DNA of 50,432 nucleotides from Bacteroidota bacterium (lineage in GTDB: Bacteria; Bacteroidota; Bacteroidia; Chitinophagales; Saprospiraceae), in assembly GCA_029561355.1 (NCBI GenBank), contig JAKQJD010000097.1, forward strand, positions 1-50,432, read 5' to 3'. Made by a program: the position numbers and the translations under genes. This document shows, piece after piece, positions 9,532-18,181 of the stretch (within the stretch, counting starts at the first letter, position 1; every line of letters begins with the position of its first letter). The notes under the pieces are model-generated. The model was not told where the DNA came from, did not search any database, and saw only the letters and a program-made list of their open reading frames with translations.

Positions 9532-9921
9532 TCAAATCACAAAAACGTCCTCATCCGAAGCGGATGGAATGGTTTTCACCTCTGTAAAATAAGGCGTTTT
9601 AAAAAAGGAATCGACTTCCTTTTGGCAGGCAAACAACCTGACTTTTACAAGCCTGTCAAAGGCAAAACGGTGTGTTTCTTTAGATGAAATAAACACCAAG
9701 CGCTGCACGGGGACAGCGAAGTAAAAAAATACTTTTTCCCAGGAAACGACCTGGTGAATCGGTTCGCTTTTAGCCTTTGATAATTCCGCCTGCTCCGTGC
9801 GTTCTTCGCTCCATTTGGAATGGCCGGTGTAGCCCGAAAACGCGATCGAACTGAACAACAGAGAAACTACCAACAGGTACTTGGGCAGGTTCTCTTTTAT
9901 ATGTTTAAGTATTTCTATCAA
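9532..9921 (-). CDS. Small exported protein of unknown function (TTG start)
   Basis: The open frame extends to 10032, but a well-formed promoter (minus strand, 9943-9975) predicts transcription starting near 9936. ATG and GTG codons further upstream would therefore not be transcribed and would overlap ogt. The first usable start is TTG at 9921, giving 129 residues. These begin with a basic helix (IEILKHIKENLPK) and a hydrophobic segment (YLLVVSLLFSSIAFSG) that fits a signal peptide or anchor. The remainder has no motif I recognise. The start is inferred from the promoter, and the gene could still be non-functional. Confidence 0.5.
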   Translation of the reverse strand: MIEILKHIKENLPKYLLVVSLLFSSIAFSGYTGHSKWSEERTEQAELSKAKSEPIHQVVSWEKVFFYFAVPVQRLVFISSKETHRFAFDRLVKVRLFACQKEVDSFFKTPYFTEVKTIPSASDEDVFVI

Positions 9922-9942
9922 TTGAAAGGTCGATGACGCGAG

Positions 9943-9975
9943 CAAAGTTAACCGATTTATACACCCGTCACAAAA
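9943..9975 (-). promoter_or_regulatory. Promoter for the small exported protein
   Basis: On the minus strand TTTTG (9971-9975) is followed, after 20 bases, by TAACTTTG (9943-9950). Both boxes and the spacing fit the Bacteroidota sigma-70 consensus. It lies back to back with the ogt promoter. Confidence 0.65.
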
Positions 9976-9979
9976 CAAG

Positions 9980-10011
9980 TTTTGACACACAAGAACGCTG
10001 TCGTACTTTTG
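9980..10011 (+). promoter_or_regulatory. Promoter for ogt, near-leaderless
   Basis: TTTTG (9980-9984), a gap of 19 bases and TACTTTTG (10004-10011) match the Bacteroidota consensus exactly. The ATG of ogt is at 10016, so the transcript should be leaderless or have only a few leader bases. Confidence 0.7.
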
Positions 10012-10015
10012 AATC

Positions 10016-10525
10016 ATGTCCGTTTTCACCACCTACATCGACTCGCCGCTCGGCATCCTGGAAATCAGCGGCACGGACACGCAGCTCCACAGCGTGCTCT
10101 TTTTCCGCGCCGAACACAAACCCGCGCCCGGCCAGCCCGCTTCGGAAGGCGAAATGCCGGCGGCGGTGGCTCAAACCATCGAACAACTCAACGAGTATTT
10201 CGCCGGCAAACGGCACAACTTCGAACTTCCGCTACAGCCAAAAGGCACTGATTTCCAACAACATATCTGGAATTTACTGCTCGACATTCCTTACGGAGCC
10301 ACTACTTCCTACCTGGAAATATCGAGACGCTACGGCGACCTCAAAGCCACCCGCGCAGTGGGCACCGCCAACGGCAGCAACCCCATCTGCATCATCGTGC
10401 CCTGCCACCGCGTGATCGGCAGCAATGGAAAACTGGTGGGCTATGGCGGCGATTTGTGGCGAAAAGCATGGCTGCTGCAACACGAGTTGGAGCATGCGCC
10501 GGTGCCGCAGGGAAAACTGTTTTGA
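10016..10525 (+). CDS. ogt: Methylated-DNA--[protein]-cysteine S-methyltransferase
   Basis: This 169-residue suicide DNA-repair protein transfers the methyl group of O6-methylguanine to its own cysteine. The active site IIVPCHRVIG has C130 as acceptor. It is preceded by the helix-turn-helix part with IPYGATTSYLEIS and AVGTANGSNP, and followed by GKLVGYGGDLWRKAWLLQHE, typical of the family. The ATG is fixed by the promoter directly upstream. There is no Ada-type N-terminal regulator domain, so it is the Ogt form. It converges on the MATE gene across a long inverted repeat. Confidence 0.96.
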   Translation: MSVFTTYIDSPLGILEISGTDTQLHSVLFFRAEHKPAPGQPASEGEMPAAVAQTIEQLNEYFAGKRHNFELPLQPKGTDFQQHIWNLLLDIPYGATTSYLEISRRYGDLKATRAVGTANGSNPICIIVPCHRVIGSNGKLVGYGGDLWRKAWLLQHELEHAPVPQGKLF

Positions 10526-10680
10526 TTTTTGGGTTGATAAATGTTGATAAGGTTGATGAGGGTTGATATTTGCCACTCGGTAGGGATCAATTTGTTCATT
10601 CCACGAGTGTCGAATATCAACCCTCATCAACCTTATCAACCCTCATCAACATTTATCAACCCTCATCAACCCAAAAAATC
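10524..10680. terminator. Long inverted repeat built of GGTTGAT-type units
   Basis: The left part (10524 to about 10575) has quasi-tandem units of 8-9 bases containing GTTGAT. The right part (about 10608-10680) is its inverted copy with one or two extra units. The inner 20 bases (10551-10570 with 10613-10632) pair almost fully. It fills the gap between convergent ogt and MATE genes and reaches the MATE stop codon. The unequal unit number suggests expansion or contraction by slippage. Confidence 0.65.
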
Positions 10681-12094
10681 ACACTTTCACCGTCTTCCAC
10701 TTCCCCCGCCGAAACACCCACATCGCCGCCATGGCCATGCCCGATTCGCCGATGAAAATGCTCCAATACACACCCGTTTGTCCCCAGCCGAGATAGAGGG
10801 CCAGGAAAGCGGCAAGCGGCATACCGATCAGCCAGAAAAAGATGAAATTCAGAAGCGTAGGTGTACGGGTATCGCCGGCGCCATTGATGGCTTGCGTGAG
10901 TACCATACCCCATCCGTAAAAAATGTAGCCACCGGCAATGATGCGCAAGGCCAGCGAGCCGGAATGCACGGCTTCTACGTTGTCGGTAAAAATTCGGATC
11001 AGCGAAGGTGCGAAGATCAAATACAGAATACCCACGGTTCCCATAAAGATCATATTGAAAAAACCTGCCCGCCAGGCAGATTTTTCGGCGCGTTCGGGGT
11101 GCCCGGCGCCCAGGTTCTGACCTACCAGCGTGGCCGCTGCATTGGCCATGCCCCAGGAAGGTAAAATAGTGAATACCACGATCCGGATCGCAATGGTGTA
11201 ACCCGCCGTCACCTCCTTGCCGATCTGGCCGAGAATAAAGATCATGAAGATCCAGCTCGCCGAAGAAATGAGGTATTGCCCTGTGCTGCCCGAAGCGATT
11301 TTAATCAGTGTTCCGATGGTATCCCATTTGGGTTTAAGCATGTTCCAGCGCAGTCGTATGATTTTTCCTACTTCGAATAAATGCCACAACTGATACGCCA
11401 CCCCGCTCGAACGCCCGATGGTAGTCGCCACACCCGAGCCGATGACGCCCATGGCCGGAAACGGCCCCCAGCCGAAAATCAGCACCGGACACAAAATGAT
11501 GTTCACCCCGTTGGCGATCCACAAGGCCCGCATAGCGGTGGCAGCATCGCCGGCGCCCCGGAAAATGCCGTTGAGCATCCACAGCAACAGAATCGGCAAA
11601 TTGGCGGTAAGCAGTAATCGGGTGAAATGAAATCCTGTTTCCGAAACGCTGGTATCGTGCGCCATCAAACGCAGCAAATCTTCCGCATAAAAATAACCCG
11701 GCACCGCAATGACCCCCGATAAAATCACCGCGATCAGAATGACCTGCGCGCCCGCTTTGGCTGCAGCATCCCGGTCGCCCTCACCGATGCGGCGCGCTAC
11801 CATGGCGGTAGCGGCAGCGCTCAGGCCGATAGCGATGGAATACACCAGCATGAGCATGGATTCGGTAAGGCCGACGGTAGCCACGGCTTCCACGCCGATT
11901 TTGGCCACAAAAAACGCATCCACCACCGCAAAAAGCGATTCCATCGCCATTTCCAGGATCATCGGGATGGCCAGCAGTACAATCGCGCGGTCGATACTTC
12001 CGGTGGTGTAATCCTGTTCTTCCCCGTTAAGCGACTGCACGAAAACGCGTCGGACGCGCTGGAAGGTGGTTTCTTTTTGAATGGTATAGGACAT
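10679..12094 (-). CDS. MATE family multidrug/metabolite exporter
   Basis: Twelve hydrophobic helices in two related halves mark a MATE antiporter (471 residues from the ATG at 12094). Each half shows the family pattern: PMILEMAMESLFAVVDAFFV in helix 1, YSIAIGLSAAATAMVARRIG in helix 2, then the counterpart ATLVGQNLGAGHPERAEKSA in the second half. These inner-membrane proteins export cationic drugs or metabolites against Na+ or H+. A longer start at 12133 is possible but adds an atypical hydrophobic lead. No regulator is adjacent, and the substrate cannot be predicted. Confidence 0.93.
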   Translation of the reverse strand: MSYTIQKETTFQRVRRVFVQSLNGEEQDYTTGSIDRAIVLLAIPMILEMAMESLFAVVDAFFVAKIGVEAVATVGLTESMLMLVYSIAIGLSAAATAMVARRIGEGDRDAAAKAGAQVILIAVILSGVIAVPGYFYAEDLLRLMAHDTSVSETGFHFTRLLLTANLPILLLWMLNGIFRGAGDAATAMRALWIANGVNIILCPVLIFGWGPFPAMGVIGSGVATTIGRSSGVAYQLWHLFEVGKIIRLRWNMLKPKWDTIGTLIKIASGSTGQYLISSASWIFMIFILGQIGKEVTAGYTIAIRIVVFTILPSWGMANAAATLVGQNLGAGHPERAEKSAWRAGFFNMIFMGTVGILYLIFAPSLIRIFTDNVEAVHSGSLALRIIAGGYIFYGWGMVLTQAINGAGDTRTPTLLNFIFFWLIGMPLAAFLALYLGWGQTGVYWSIFIGESGMAMAAMWVFRRGKWKTVKV

Positions 12095-12270
12095 GCAATA
12101 TTTTTTAAACCACCAAAGACACTTTAAAAACAAAAGTGTGCACTGGCTTTATGGCCATACATTTGTGTTCTTTGTAAAATCTCCTAGTGTTCCTTGTGGT
12201 TAAGCCTGCGCAAAGGAGAGCGAAACATTTATTTCCGCATTAGGGTTCCCTTCCCCAACCTTTCCTGTTG

Positions 12271-12278
12271 TAATTTTG
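12271..12278 (+). promoter_or_regulatory. Putative mqnC promoter, -7 box
   Basis: TAATTTTG matches the -7 consensus TAnnTTTG exactly. No clear -33 box is seen. The predicted transcript would start near 12285, leaving a leader of about 58 bases before the ATG at 12343. Confidence 0.45.
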
Positions 12279-12342
12279 TTTTCAGAAAATATTGAAAATA
12301 CTGCAAGCCGGACAAGTTCCGGTTATTCAACGCCAGACAGAT

Positions 12343-13485
12343 ATGAATATTTCCGATCTCCTCCACCGCGCCCTGCGCCACGAATGGCTGACGCCCGAAG
12401 AAGGCGTTTTTCTTTTTGAAAATGCGACGACGGCCGAACTCATGTACGTGGGCAACGCCATGCGCTATCAGCACGTGCCGGACAATACGGTTACCTGGAT
12501 CATCGATCGCAACTCGAATACCACCAACGTGTGTATCGCCAACTGCAAATTTTGCAATTTTTACCGGCGGCCGGGCCACGAGGAGTCGTACATCACCACT
12601 ATCGAAGAGTACAAACAAAAGATCGAAGAGACCTTCCGTTTCGGCGGCGAACAACTGCTGCTACAGGGCGGCCACCATCCCGACCTCGGACTGGCGTTTT
12701 ACACTGACCTGTTCCGGCAACTCAAAGACCTGTACCCTACCCTGAAACTGCACGCGCTCGGACCGCCGGAAGTGGCGCACATTTCCAAACTGGAAAAAAT
12801 GAGCCACTACGACGTGCTCAAGGCGCTGAAAGAAAGTGGTCTCGATTCTTTGCCCGGCGCTGGCGCCGAAATCCTGAGCGACCGCGTGCGGCGCCTGATC
12901 TCCAAAGGCAAATGCGGCGGCGAGGAATGGCTCGACGTGATGCGCGCGGCGCACAAACTGCACCTGACTACCTCGGCTACCATGATGTTCGGCCACATCG
13001 AAACCAACCTCGAACGCATGGAACACTTTGCCGCTATCCGGCAGGTGCAGTCCGAAAAACCTGCCGACGCCAAAGGCTTTCTGGCGTTCATTCCCTGGCC
13101 GTTCCAGGACGAAGACACGATCCTGAAAAAGATCAAACGCGCCCGCAACGCCGTCACGGGCGACGAATACGTGCGCATGATCGCTATGAGCCGCATCATG
13201 CTGCCCAACGTGGTCAATATCCAGGCTTCCTGGCTTACGGTCGGCAAACAGGTGGCGCAGGTTTGCCTGCACGCCGGCGCCAACGACTGGGGCAGTATCA
13301 TGATCGAGGAGAACGTGGTGTCGGCTGCCGGCGCGCGTTTCAGGTTTACGGCGGACGGGATTCAGCAGGCGATTAAGGAAGCGGGGTTTGTGCCGCAATT
13401 GCGGAATCAGCAGTATGATTATCGGGAGTTGCCGATGGAGATGGTGCAGCAGGAGTTGAGCGGGGATGGGATGGTGGTGGATTGA
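12343..13485 (+). CDS. mqnC: Cyclic dehypoxanthinyl futalosine synthase (radical SAM)
   Basis: MqnC closes dehypoxanthine futalosine into the cyclic form in the futalosine route to menaquinone. The radical SAM cluster motif is CIANCKFC (C64, C68, C71 from the ATG at 12343). It is followed by the family segments ETFRFGGEQLLLQGGHHPDL, FHRL-equivalent PGAGAEILSD and TTSATMMFGHIE. The length of 380 residues fits the family. The frame also opens at a TTG (12292), but the start MNISDLLHRAL matches the usual N-terminus better. The other mqn genes are not in the window. It is an isolated gene followed by a heptad repeat that begins at its stop codon. Confidence 0.93.
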   Translation: MNISDLLHRALRHEWLTPEEGVFLFENATTAELMYVGNAMRYQHVPDNTVTWIIDRNSNTTNVCIANCKFCNFYRRPGHEESYITTIEEYKQKIEETFRFGGEQLLLQGGHHPDLGLAFYTDLFRQLKDLYPTLKLHALGPPEVAHISKLEKMSHYDVLKALKESGLDSLPGAGAEILSDRVRRLISKGKCGGEEWLDVMRAAHKLHLTTSATMMFGHIETNLERMEHFAAIRQVQSEKPADAKGFLAFIPWPFQDEDTILKKIKRARNAVTGDEYVRMIAMSRIMLPNVVNIQASWLTVGKQVAQVCLHAGANDWGSIMIEENVVSAAGARFRFTADGIQQAIKEAGFVPQLRNQQYDYRELPMEMVQQELSGDGMVVD

Positions 13486-13555
13486 TTGTTGGTTATCAGT
13501 TATCGGTTATTAGTTATCAGGGGTGGTAGTGGGAGCATTTGTACATCAGCATGGT
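13484..13555. repeat. Heptad tandem repeat plus flanking dispersed repeat, copy A
   Basis: Five 7-base units (GATTGTT, GGTTATC, AGTTATC, GGTTATT, AGTTATC) run from 13484 to 13518, starting inside the mqnC stop codon. The sequence after them (AGGGGTGGTAGTGGGAGCAT) resembles the sequence after the heptads at 45869. The two sites therefore look like diverged copies of one dispersed element. Confidence 0.65.
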
Positions 13556-13634
13556 TACTTACAGGAGTAGCCAAGTAAAATGTGTCATTGTTTTAGCTTT
13601 TATTAAAAACCAAATCAAGCCTTCTATACATTCC

Positions 13635-14828
13635 ATGCGCCTTACCCTTTTCCTGCTTTTTATCTCTTCCTTTTGTTTTGCCCAAAAGGAAGAAATCATC
13701 GGCGAAAAACCTGTACTGAACCCTCCCTGCGAAGGCTTCCGGGAAAGCACCCTTTTCGACGGCACGCCCGCGATCATCCGGGACTGCGAGACGGGTGAAG
13801 ATTACTCCGTCGCAACCAGCCTTCAGGAACTAAACACCAAAGCCCTGGCGCTGAGTCTTAAAAACCAGAACCTCACCACTTTTCCAGCAGAAATATTCCG
13901 GTACCCTCAACTGCGCGTACTCGACCTGTCAGGCAATTCGATTGCTTCCATTCCGCCGGAAATCAGAAAACTCAAGGCGCTTAAATTCCTGAACCTGGCC
14001 GGCAATAAAATCACCAACCTGCCGAAAGAACTGTGGTCGCTCACAGATCTGCGGAAACTCTATTTCACAGGAAACAAGATCGATTCCCTGCCCGAAGCAC
14101 TCGGAAACCTCAAGCACTTACAGGAATTGTACCTGATCGATTGTGGCATGCAAAGTATGCCTGCCGGCCTGAATCGCCTTACGGAACTGCGGATATTGAG
14201 CATGCGTGGTAACAGGCTGACAGCATTTCCCTCCATCGGAACGCTCACACGCTTGCAAAACCTGCAACTGGGCGGCAACAAAATCACTGCACTGCCCGAC
14301 GACATCGGCGCATGCCAGGCGCTACAGGAATTAAACCTGAATGGGAACAAACTGCGCAGCCTTCCGGCATCTTTCGGCGGGTTAACGGCTTTACAGCGCT
14401 TATCCATGAATTACAACGAGTTGACTGAACTCCCCGCCTCCTTTCCTGAATTGCATAACCTGATGCGTCTGGAAATAAGCGACAACAAACTAAGCAGGCT
14501 TCCCGACGGATTCGGCCGGCTGGCCAAACTGAATTCTCTGGACCTCTCCTACAACAAACTCACCGAATTGCCCCAGGATTTCAGTGGCCTGACTAATCTG
14601 CAATACCTGACGCTCACGAAAAATGCACTCACTTCATTGCCACAGGGCATGTCGGAACTCACCAACCTGTGGCAAATTATTCTAACCGCCAATCAACTGA
14701 CTACTTTACCACCCAACCTGAAAAACCTTTCCAGATTAAAATATCTCATGCTGACCAACAATCCGCTGCCCGAAGCGGATATGCAGCAACTCAAGCGGGA
14801 GATGCCAAAGTGTCAGATTAGTTTTTAG
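13635..14828 (+). CDS. Secreted leucine-rich-repeat protein
   Basis: The ATG at 13635 starts a signal peptide (MRLTLFLLFISSFCFAQ) and gives 397 residues. After about 65 residues come some thirteen consecutive 23-residue leucine-rich repeats of the bacterial type with the LPxxL core (for example LRVLDLSGNSIASIPPEI and LQYLTLTKNALTSLPQGM), running almost to the C-terminus. No cell-wall anchor, transmembrane helix or sorting tail is seen, so the protein is probably periplasmic or secreted. LRR proteins bind other proteins; the partner is unknown. A longer frame from a TTG at 13539 would put 32 residues before the signal peptide and is rejected. Confidence 0.85.
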   Translation: MRLTLFLLFISSFCFAQKEEIIGEKPVLNPPCEGFRESTLFDGTPAIIRDCETGEDYSVATSLQELNTKALALSLKNQNLTTFPAEIFRYPQLRVLDLSGNSIASIPPEIRKLKALKFLNLAGNKITNLPKELWSLTDLRKLYFTGNKIDSLPEALGNLKHLQELYLIDCGMQSMPAGLNRLTELRILSMRGNRLTAFPSIGTLTRLQNLQLGGNKITALPDDIGACQALQELNLNGNKLRSLPASFGGLTALQRLSMNYNELTELPASFPELHNLMRLEISDNKLSRLPDGFGRLAKLNSLDLSYNKLTELPQDFSGLTNLQYLTLTKNALTSLPQGMSELTNLWQIILTANQLTTLPPNLKNLSRLKYLMLTNNPLPEADMQQLKREMPKCQISF

Positions 14829-14986
14829 AGCCTATCCGAAAACTCATTGGAGACTGATCCGTATCTCCCCGTAATTTACACCCCAAAACACCCCAAACTT
14901 TTCAGGCAGGCATTTTGCAAAGCGCTCTTATTGAAAAAATTTCCCATGTTTTCCTGATTCGTTTTACGCGCCTATCCTGTTTGAAA

Positions 14987-15736
14987 ATGAACAAATTGCC
15001 CGCCTTTTTGCTGCTCTTCTTTACCCCGATTCTCCACGCCCAATCTTCAACTTCTTTCTCTGCCGGCGACCTCAAAATGGCCGTCATAGACCTGCCCGGA
15101 AATTTTCTAGAATACAATCCCAACACCAAGCAATGCGGCGCCAAAAGTTATTCCGCCAAGGAAAACACCGTCATCCGGCTGGTCGTAAAACTCAACAACC
15201 GCTGGGTGGTGAAAGCCATTCGCGCCTACGATGGCACCGACCAGATTCAGGAAGGCGGCTCCACGTATTGCATCAGTGAAGTGGATCTGGAATTGTATTT
15301 TATCGATTTTACAAAGCGCGATTACGGCATCCTGGCTATTCCGTACAAAGGCCGATTCAGTCCGTTCAGCATTTACCCAGGCGGCACTTTGGGGGCTTAC
15401 ATTGGTCGCAAATTTGTCAACCAGCGCTCTACTTCGTCACTGCTCGGTTTCGGCGGTCTGTCGTCTATCCCGCTGAATAACGCGGCCGCAGAAATTGTGG
15501 AAAACAAGATCGGCGTCACCCTCGGCGCCGGCTACGTCTGGTACATCGCCGAAGGATTTCAGGTAGGCGTCATCGGCGGCTGGGATTTTTTCGATGGTGT
15601 GGGCTCCTGGGCTTACAAATACCAGCCCTGGGCATCGTTCAATATCGGTTATAGTTTCACCTCCAATTCGAAGGAAAAAAAAGGGGCCTTGCAGACGCTG
15701 TCGCGGAGTGTGCGGGTACCGCCGGCGGGGAATTGA
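14987..15736 (+). CDS. Secreted protein of unknown function, possible small beta-barrel
   Basis: From the ATG at 14987 the product has 249 residues with a signal peptide (residues 1-18, ending LHAQ). The last 120 residues alternate polar and hydrophobic positions with many Gly and aromatic residues (LGAGYVWYIAEGFQVGVIGG, then ASFNIGYSFTS). This looks like outer-membrane beta strands, although a terminal aromatic strand is not exact. No known family is recognised. It is followed by the palindrome shared with the convergent GH32 gene, so it is not part of the fructan locus. Confidence 0.7.
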   Translation: MNKLPAFLLLFFTPILHAQSSTSFSAGDLKMAVIDLPGNFLEYNPNTKQCGAKSYSAKENTVIRLVVKLNNRWVVKAIRAYDGTDQIQEGGSTYCISEVDLELYFIDFTKRDYGILAIPYKGRFSPFSIYPGGTLGAYIGRKFVNQRSTSSLLGFGGLSSIPLNNAAAEIVENKIGVTLGAGYVWYIAEGFQVGVIGGWDFFDGVGSWAYKYQPWASFNIGYSFTSNSKEKKGALQTLSRSVRVPPAGN

Positions 15737-15792
15737 CTATTGGAAATGTTGAGTTTTAGGTAAGTACAACCCAACATTACCTTTTTATTTTT

Positions 15793-15881
15793 TTGACTAT
15801 CCGGTTTCAGGAACCTTTCAAGTCATCGGATGACTCAGAGTCATCCGATGACTTGAAAGGTTCCTGAAACCGGATAGTCAA
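15793..15881. terminator. Perfect 44-base-arm palindrome abutting the GH32 stop codon
   Basis: Bases 15793-15836 pair without mismatch with 15838-15881 around a single central base. T-rich sequence follows on both strands, as for a two-way intrinsic terminator. The palindrome ends one base before the TAA (15882-15884, read on the minus strand) of the last fructan-locus gene. It is the expected end of the long minus-strand operon. Confidence 0.8.
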
Positions 15882-18131
15882 TTATTTTTTTAGAAACTTC
15901 CCCATCCCCGTCTTCTTATCATTGGTAATTTCTAAAAAATACATTCCGCTTGCCAGCCCGGACACGTTCAGCGAATTCGCTGGATTAAACATGGTTTTTT
16001 GCAAAAATTCCCGCCCGTTCGAATCGAATATTTTCACTTTAATAGGTGTTGCAATATCCTCTTTCGTATTAAATTTCAATACATCCTCCACCGGGTTGGG
16101 GAAAATCTCCAACTGCATTTCATTTTTTTTTGGCCCTTCCCCAACGGATGTCGGAATACCCCAGATGGATTGCAGCTGCCAGGCTTCTACCTGCAGCACT
16201 TCCACGCTGCCGTTTTCAGAAAACAAAGAAATACCATGTGCAGCAGTATTCGTGAAGGCAAGCGAGGTAATGTTGGTCCTGTAATCTTCTGCATGGATTT
16301 CAACCGAAGATTGGTCCACGAAAATATGCAAATCCAGAATGCTGTCTGCGGAGAGATAAACCGGCGTTTTGGTCACCCATTTCGAAGCAAAATTGAACGG
16401 AGTGGCCATACGGTCGATGGAAATGTTGGAAGTTTCGGCGTCGTACGTGACGACAAATTTCTGCCCGGGTCCCTCGGCGAGATTCAGCCCGAACATCTGG
16501 TTTTCGTTTTCGACTTTAAATGAAATTTTCATCTCGTACACATTCCGGCCGGGGTCGAATTCGAGCATATGGCCGGTGCTATTCACCGTGAAATTGTTTT
16601 TTTCAAAATCGTCGTAGCGAATGCTATGAAACTCGTCAATCGGTTTTTGCAGCAGTTCGTAACCGTTGCCCTGATCAATCAGATGCAATTCCTTTGCTAA
16701 GGACTCGCATCCTTTCCAGGGGGTGGTCGGGACGCTCTGCGCATAGGCCCAGTTGCCCATCCAGGCCAGACCGATCGTACGTTCATCGTCCTCGTCGTAG
16801 TTGCGGAAAGTTTTATGGGCATAAAAATCAAAGCCCCAATCCATCCAGTTTGCGTTTTCCACCCGGCTGTCGTACTGTACGTCCGAGAATACGACGTGGT
16901 CAACGAGGATGTGTCCCCAGCCCGCGGTGGCATTGTCAAAGACCTCAATGCGGGCCGTCTTGCCCAGGTGCTGGCTCACATCGATACCGCGCCACTGCAT
17001 GCGCTCCGCGTTGGAGGTGCTTTTGATGGTTTGGACGACTTGATTTTCCACCACGATGTTGAATCCCACGTCGGTCAGCGAACCGCCGCCGATTTGGAAG
17101 TTGATGAATCGTTTTTCAATGATGAAATCGGATGACGTCATTTTTCCGGTAGCCGCATCGCCATTGTGATACGAGTTGAGGTAGCCGAAACCCGTGAAGC
17201 CATCCACCTGCTGCTGATCGGGGAGCGTGCCGGTAGCAGGTGCATTGCCGAAGGCCGTGCCTTCTGCCGTCCAGCCGGCGAAGCCATTTTCAAAATCGGC
17301 AAAAAGATTTCCCCGGACGTGGTTGCCCGTCAGCAGGTTGTCGGCGGCGTCCAGCGTGAATGTGGACCCATCAAAATCACCGACCCAGTATTGCATCCGG
17401 TTGGGCCCCATTCCACAGGTCATTACCCATTTCATGTTGTTGGGGTCGCCGTTGAGCGGCAATTGGAAAAGGTCGGGAACTTCCCAGACTTCCCGCTTGG
17501 CGCCCCGGTCGTTAAAAATGCTTTCCAGCGTCCAATTTTTCAGGTTTTCAGAGGAAAAAATCTCGATAGAACGATTTATCGGTTTGGTGACGACCATCAC
17601 CCAGCGCCCGGTTTGTTCGTGCCAGAAAACCTGCGGGTCGCGGAAGTCGGGGCCATTGTAGGGGATGACCGGATTGTTTTGATAATATTGAAAATTCACA
17701 TGGTTCAGGCTGACCGAAATCGCCTGCTGCTGAATGCCCGTCGAGTTTAGATTCAGGGTGTAAACGGCAACCATAGCCGTGTCTTCTTCCGTATTAAAAC
17801 CTGCGGTATTCTGCTCGTCCACCACTACGCAGCCGGACCAGTTTCCAAAGCCGCCGGGAGTGCCGTTGAGGGCATTGGTATTGAGTTGCGTCCAATGCAC
17901 GAGGTCGTCGGAAGTGAAATGCCCCCAGTAAAACAGGTGGTATTTTCCATCGTATTTGATCGGTCCATTGGGGTCGCCCATGAAGCCAAACTGGGGCGAA
18001 ACGTGGAATTGCGGGCGGTAGGGCTCGGTATAGCTCTGTGCTTTCGCCGGCTCACCAAAAATAAAAGAGAGCAACAGCAGGGTGGCTGTTTTGGCCAATA
18101 ACTCAAATCGAATACATCCAGATGATGTCAT
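15882..18131 (-). CDS. GH32 family protein with one inserted domain and a T9SS sorting tail
   Basis: This 749-residue protein is exported (signal peptide to about residue 31). The GH32 five-bladed propeller shows DPNG (nucleophile D53), FRDP (164-167) and the acid/base E217 in WEVPD. Three features depart from the family: the nucleophile motif reads GFMGDPNG rather than WMNDPNG, WECPD has become WEVPD, and about 13 residues holding the usual FYQYNP-to-SWGHA stretch are missing after YHLFY. Residues 276-416 are an inserted beta-rich domain, after which the propeller resumes at DWGFDFYAH. A C-terminal beta-sandwich follows, and a type A T9SS tail (from about 672, with IFPNPVEDVL and SGMYFLEI) sends it to the cell surface. 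GH32 enzymes cut levan, inulin or sucrose. It may have altered specificity or be a binding protein. Confidence 0.88.
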   Translation of the reverse strand: MTSSGCIRFELLAKTATLLLLSFIFGEPAKAQSYTEPYRPQFHVSPQFGFMGDPNGPIKYDGKYHLFYWGHFTSDDLVHWTQLNTNALNGTPGGFGNWSGCVVVDEQNTAGFNTEEDTAMVAVYTLNLNSTGIQQQAISVSLNHVNFQYYQNNPVIPYNGPDFRDPQVFWHEQTGRWVMVVTKPINRSIEIFSSENLKNWTLESIFNDRGAKREVWEVPDLFQLPLNGDPNNMKWVMTCGMGPNRMQYWVGDFDGSTFTLDAADNLLTGNHVRGNLFADFENGFAGWTAEGTAFGNAPATGTLPDQQQVDGFTGFGYLNSYHNGDAATGKMTSSDFIIEKRFINFQIGGGSLTDVGFNIVVENQVVQTIKSTSNAERMQWRGIDVSQHLGKTARIEVFDNATAGWGHILVDHVVFSDVQYDSRVENANWMDWGFDFYAHKTFRNYDEDDERTIGLAWMGNWAYAQSVPTTPWKGCESLAKELHLIDQGNGYELLQKPIDEFHSIRYDDFEKNNFTVNSTGHMLEFDPGRNVYEMKISFKVENENQMFGLNLAEGPGQKFVVTYDAETSNISIDRMATPFNFASKWVTKTPVYLSADSILDLHIFVDQSSVEIHAEDYRTNITSLAFTNTAAHGISLFSENGSVEVLQVEAWQLQSIWGIPTSVGEGPKKNEMQLEIFPNPVEDVLKFNTKEDIATPIKVKIFDSNGREFLQKTMFNPANSLNVSGLASGMYFLEITNDKKTGMGKFLKK
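16884..17306 (-). repeat. Inserted domain in the GH32 propeller, single copy
   Basis: This segment (residues about 276-416) interrupts the propeller between YWVGDFDGSTFTL and the DWGFDFYAH strand. It shares a backbone with the two copies in the next GH32 gene: DFENG..GW...GTAFG.AP..G.LP.Q, NS...GD..TGK.TS, INF.IGGG, DNAT.GWGHI.VDH. The pattern suggests a carbohydrate-binding beta sandwich, by inference only. Confidence 0.75.
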
Positions 18132-18181
18132 AATTAAGATTTTTTAAAGGAAATCGGATAAAGTGAAATCTGCACCTATCT

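Noticed and set aside
10541..11164. Plus-strand frame of 207 codons after ogt
   Set aside because: It starts inside the inverted repeat and then runs antisense to the MATE gene; the His/Pro-rich translation comes from the repeat units.
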